DNA of 55,874 bases. Origin: Proteobacteria bacterium DTSAM18. GTDB taxonomy: Bacteria > Myxococcota_A > UBA796 > GCA-2862545. Below are positions 55,227-55,874 of the stretch, in pieces. The notes beneath the pieces are model-generated. The model was not told the DNA's origin, did not search any database, and saw nothing but the letters and a program-made list of their open reading frames with translations. The stretch lies in assembly GCA_028767165.1 (NCBI GenBank), contig JARACJ010000017.1, positions 1 through 55,874 on the forward strand, in the 5' to 3' direction. The translations under genes and the position numbers were made by a program. Within the stretch, counting starts at the first letter, position 1. Every line of letters starts with the position of its first letter.

Positions 55227-55748
55227 GCACCGGCAGGTGCAACGCGACGCGCGGAAGGCCGAAGGCCGCGCAGCCCAAGCGGAAGGCGGCGAAGCAACGG
55301 CAGGTACGAAGCCGCGAGCAAGGCCGAAGGCCGCGCAGCCCAAGCCGAAGGCGGCGAAGCACCGGCAGGTGCGAAGCCGCGCAAGGCCGAAGGCCGCGCA
55401 GCCGCGGCAGCGGCGAAGTCGACCCGAAGGCGGCGGAGCACCGGCAGGTGCGAAGCCGCGCAAGGCCGAAGGCCGCGCAGCCCAAGCCGAAGGCGGCGGA
55501 GCACCGGCAGGTGCGAAGCCGCGCAAGGCCGAAGGCCGCGCAGCCGCGGCAGCGGCGAAGTCGACCCGAAGGCGGCGAAGCACCGGCAGGTGCGAAGCCG
55601 CGCAAGGCCGAAGGCCGCGCAGCCGCGGCAGCGGCGAAGCCGACCCGAAGGCGGCGGAGCACCGGCAGGTGCGAAGCCGCGCAAGGCCGAAGGCCGCGCA
55701 GCCGCGGCAGCGGCGAAGCCGACCCGAAGGCGGCGGAGCACCGGCAGG
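55227..55748 (+). repeat. GC-rich tandem repeat array with two unit lengths (79 and 63 bp)
   Basis: Units begin GCACCGGCAGGTGCGAAGCC and start at 55227, 55294, 55359, 55438, 55501, 55580 and 55659, with a cut eighth unit at 55738-55748. Units at 55359, 55501, 55580 and 55659 are 79 bp long and carry a CCGCGGCAGCGGCGAAG insert. The unit at 55438 is 63 bp, with CCCAAGCCGAAGGCGG instead. The first two (67 and 65 bp) are diverged and of the short type. All six reading frames are open, which is expected for a stop-free GC repeat, so no gene is called. Confidence 0.85.
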
Positions 55749-55791
55749 GTAGTGTCCATCTGAGTGGTGTACGAGGAGGCGGGACCGCCGA
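55749..55791 (+). mobile_element. Possible insertion-sequence end
   Basis: The repeats stop abruptly at GTAGTGTCCATCTGAGTGGT (55749 onwards). The TGTCCA ... GTGTA pattern resembles terminal inverted repeats of IS256-like elements, in my reading. The other end lies outside the window, so neither family nor target duplication can be confirmed. Confidence 0.25.
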
Positions 55792-55874
55792 GTGCGCGAT
55801 GATGCGGAAGCAAAGTTCCAAACCCGCATCGAGAGGCACCCGATGGCCCGCAACGACAGTGTGCGCCCTTTTCA
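55792..55874 (+). CDS. Possible N-terminal part of a gene cut by the window edge
   Basis: From GTG 55792 a frame reads VRDDAEAKFQTRIERHP, then MARNDSVRPF, and runs off the window. The composition looks like real protein, unlike the repeat before it. GAGGAGGCGGG lies 11 bases upstream of the GTG; ATG 55843, preceded by GAGAGG, is an alternative start. If the preceding sequence is an IS end, this would be the transposase; that is inference. Confidence 0.3.
   Translation, partial: MRDDAEAKFQTRIERHPMARNDSVRPF

Noticed and set aside
55227-55748. CRISPR array
   Set aside because: Units are contiguous, with no unique spacers between short repeats and no cas genes nearby.
55029-55853. Several open frames of 170-254 aa on both strands across the tandem repeats
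   Set aside because: Stop-free GC repeats open all frames; products are Ala/Arg/Lys low-complexity with no ribosome site.

Overview
The window is about 55.9 kb of GC-rich, gene-dense bacterial chromosome. It is most likely from a member of the Myxococcota (formerly Deltaproteobacteria) or a close relative. The pointers are a secreted protein with a MYXO-CTERM-like tail (53425-53919), many lipoproteins and TPR proteins, a complete-looking Tad/Flp secretion cluster, and several two-component systems. This placement is inferred from gene content; no rRNA, tRNA or other RNA gene was recognised. Nearly all sequence is coding, with frequent 1-4 bp start/stop overlaps (TGATG, ATGA, GTGA) and convergent gene pairs that touch or overlap.

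Layout. 1-632 has no convincing complete gene. 633-4269 is an operon for a 2-oxoacid:ferredoxin oxidoreductase (korA-korB) plus an overlapping HAD phosphatase. 4279-7939 holds a D-2-hydroxyacid dehydrogenase (-), radA (+) and a NamZ/DUF1343 muramidase (-). 8080-11663 is a three-gene unit: a histidine kinase with a large extracytoplasmic domain, an OmpR-type regulator and a secreted TPR protein. 11653-18720 holds aspartokinase (-), phosphatidylserine synthase (+), a membrane protein fused to a spermidine-synthase-like domain (-), and a TPR protein ending in a ClpX-like zinc finger (+). 18868-21760 carries groES-groEL (-), divergent from rpoZ and a small acidic protein (+). 22002-25512 has an ECF sigma factor, a hypothetical protein, a DUF1460-type protein and a PKD-like lipoprotein (+). 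25436-28941 has a phosphohexomutase and two lipoproteins (-). 29037-32114 has an acyl-CoA-synthetase-GNAT fusion and ribonuclease D (+).

32165-44627 is the Tad locus. cpaB-cpaC-cpaE/tadZ-cpaF/tadA-tadB-tadC-tadD runs forward and continues without a gap into a histidine kinase and an NtrC-like response regulator. Three TadE/F/G-type pseudopilins converge on it from the other strand. No Flp pilin and no prepilin peptidase gene is seen here. The regulator has lost the GAFTGA insert and the catalytic residues of its AAA+ domain, which is the most unusual protein in the window.

44659-54832 is mixed housekeeping and envelope: a membrane protein, a GAF protein, an LPG-synthase-type membrane protein with a nitrilase, a Ca2+/Na+ antiporter, GlpD, an enoyl-CoA hydratase-like protein, an outer-membrane-like protein, the MYXO-CTERM-like protein and a helical hypothetical protein. 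54885-55874 is non-coding and repetitive. It has purine-rich short repeats, then about 520 bp of GC-rich tandem repeats with two unit lengths (79 and 63 bp), then an IS-like end with a possible truncated gene running off the window.

Strong hairpin terminators sit at 13720-13747, 18757-18843, 21835-21862, 28222-28256, 42158-42190 and 54857-54884. They mark the main transcription boundaries.
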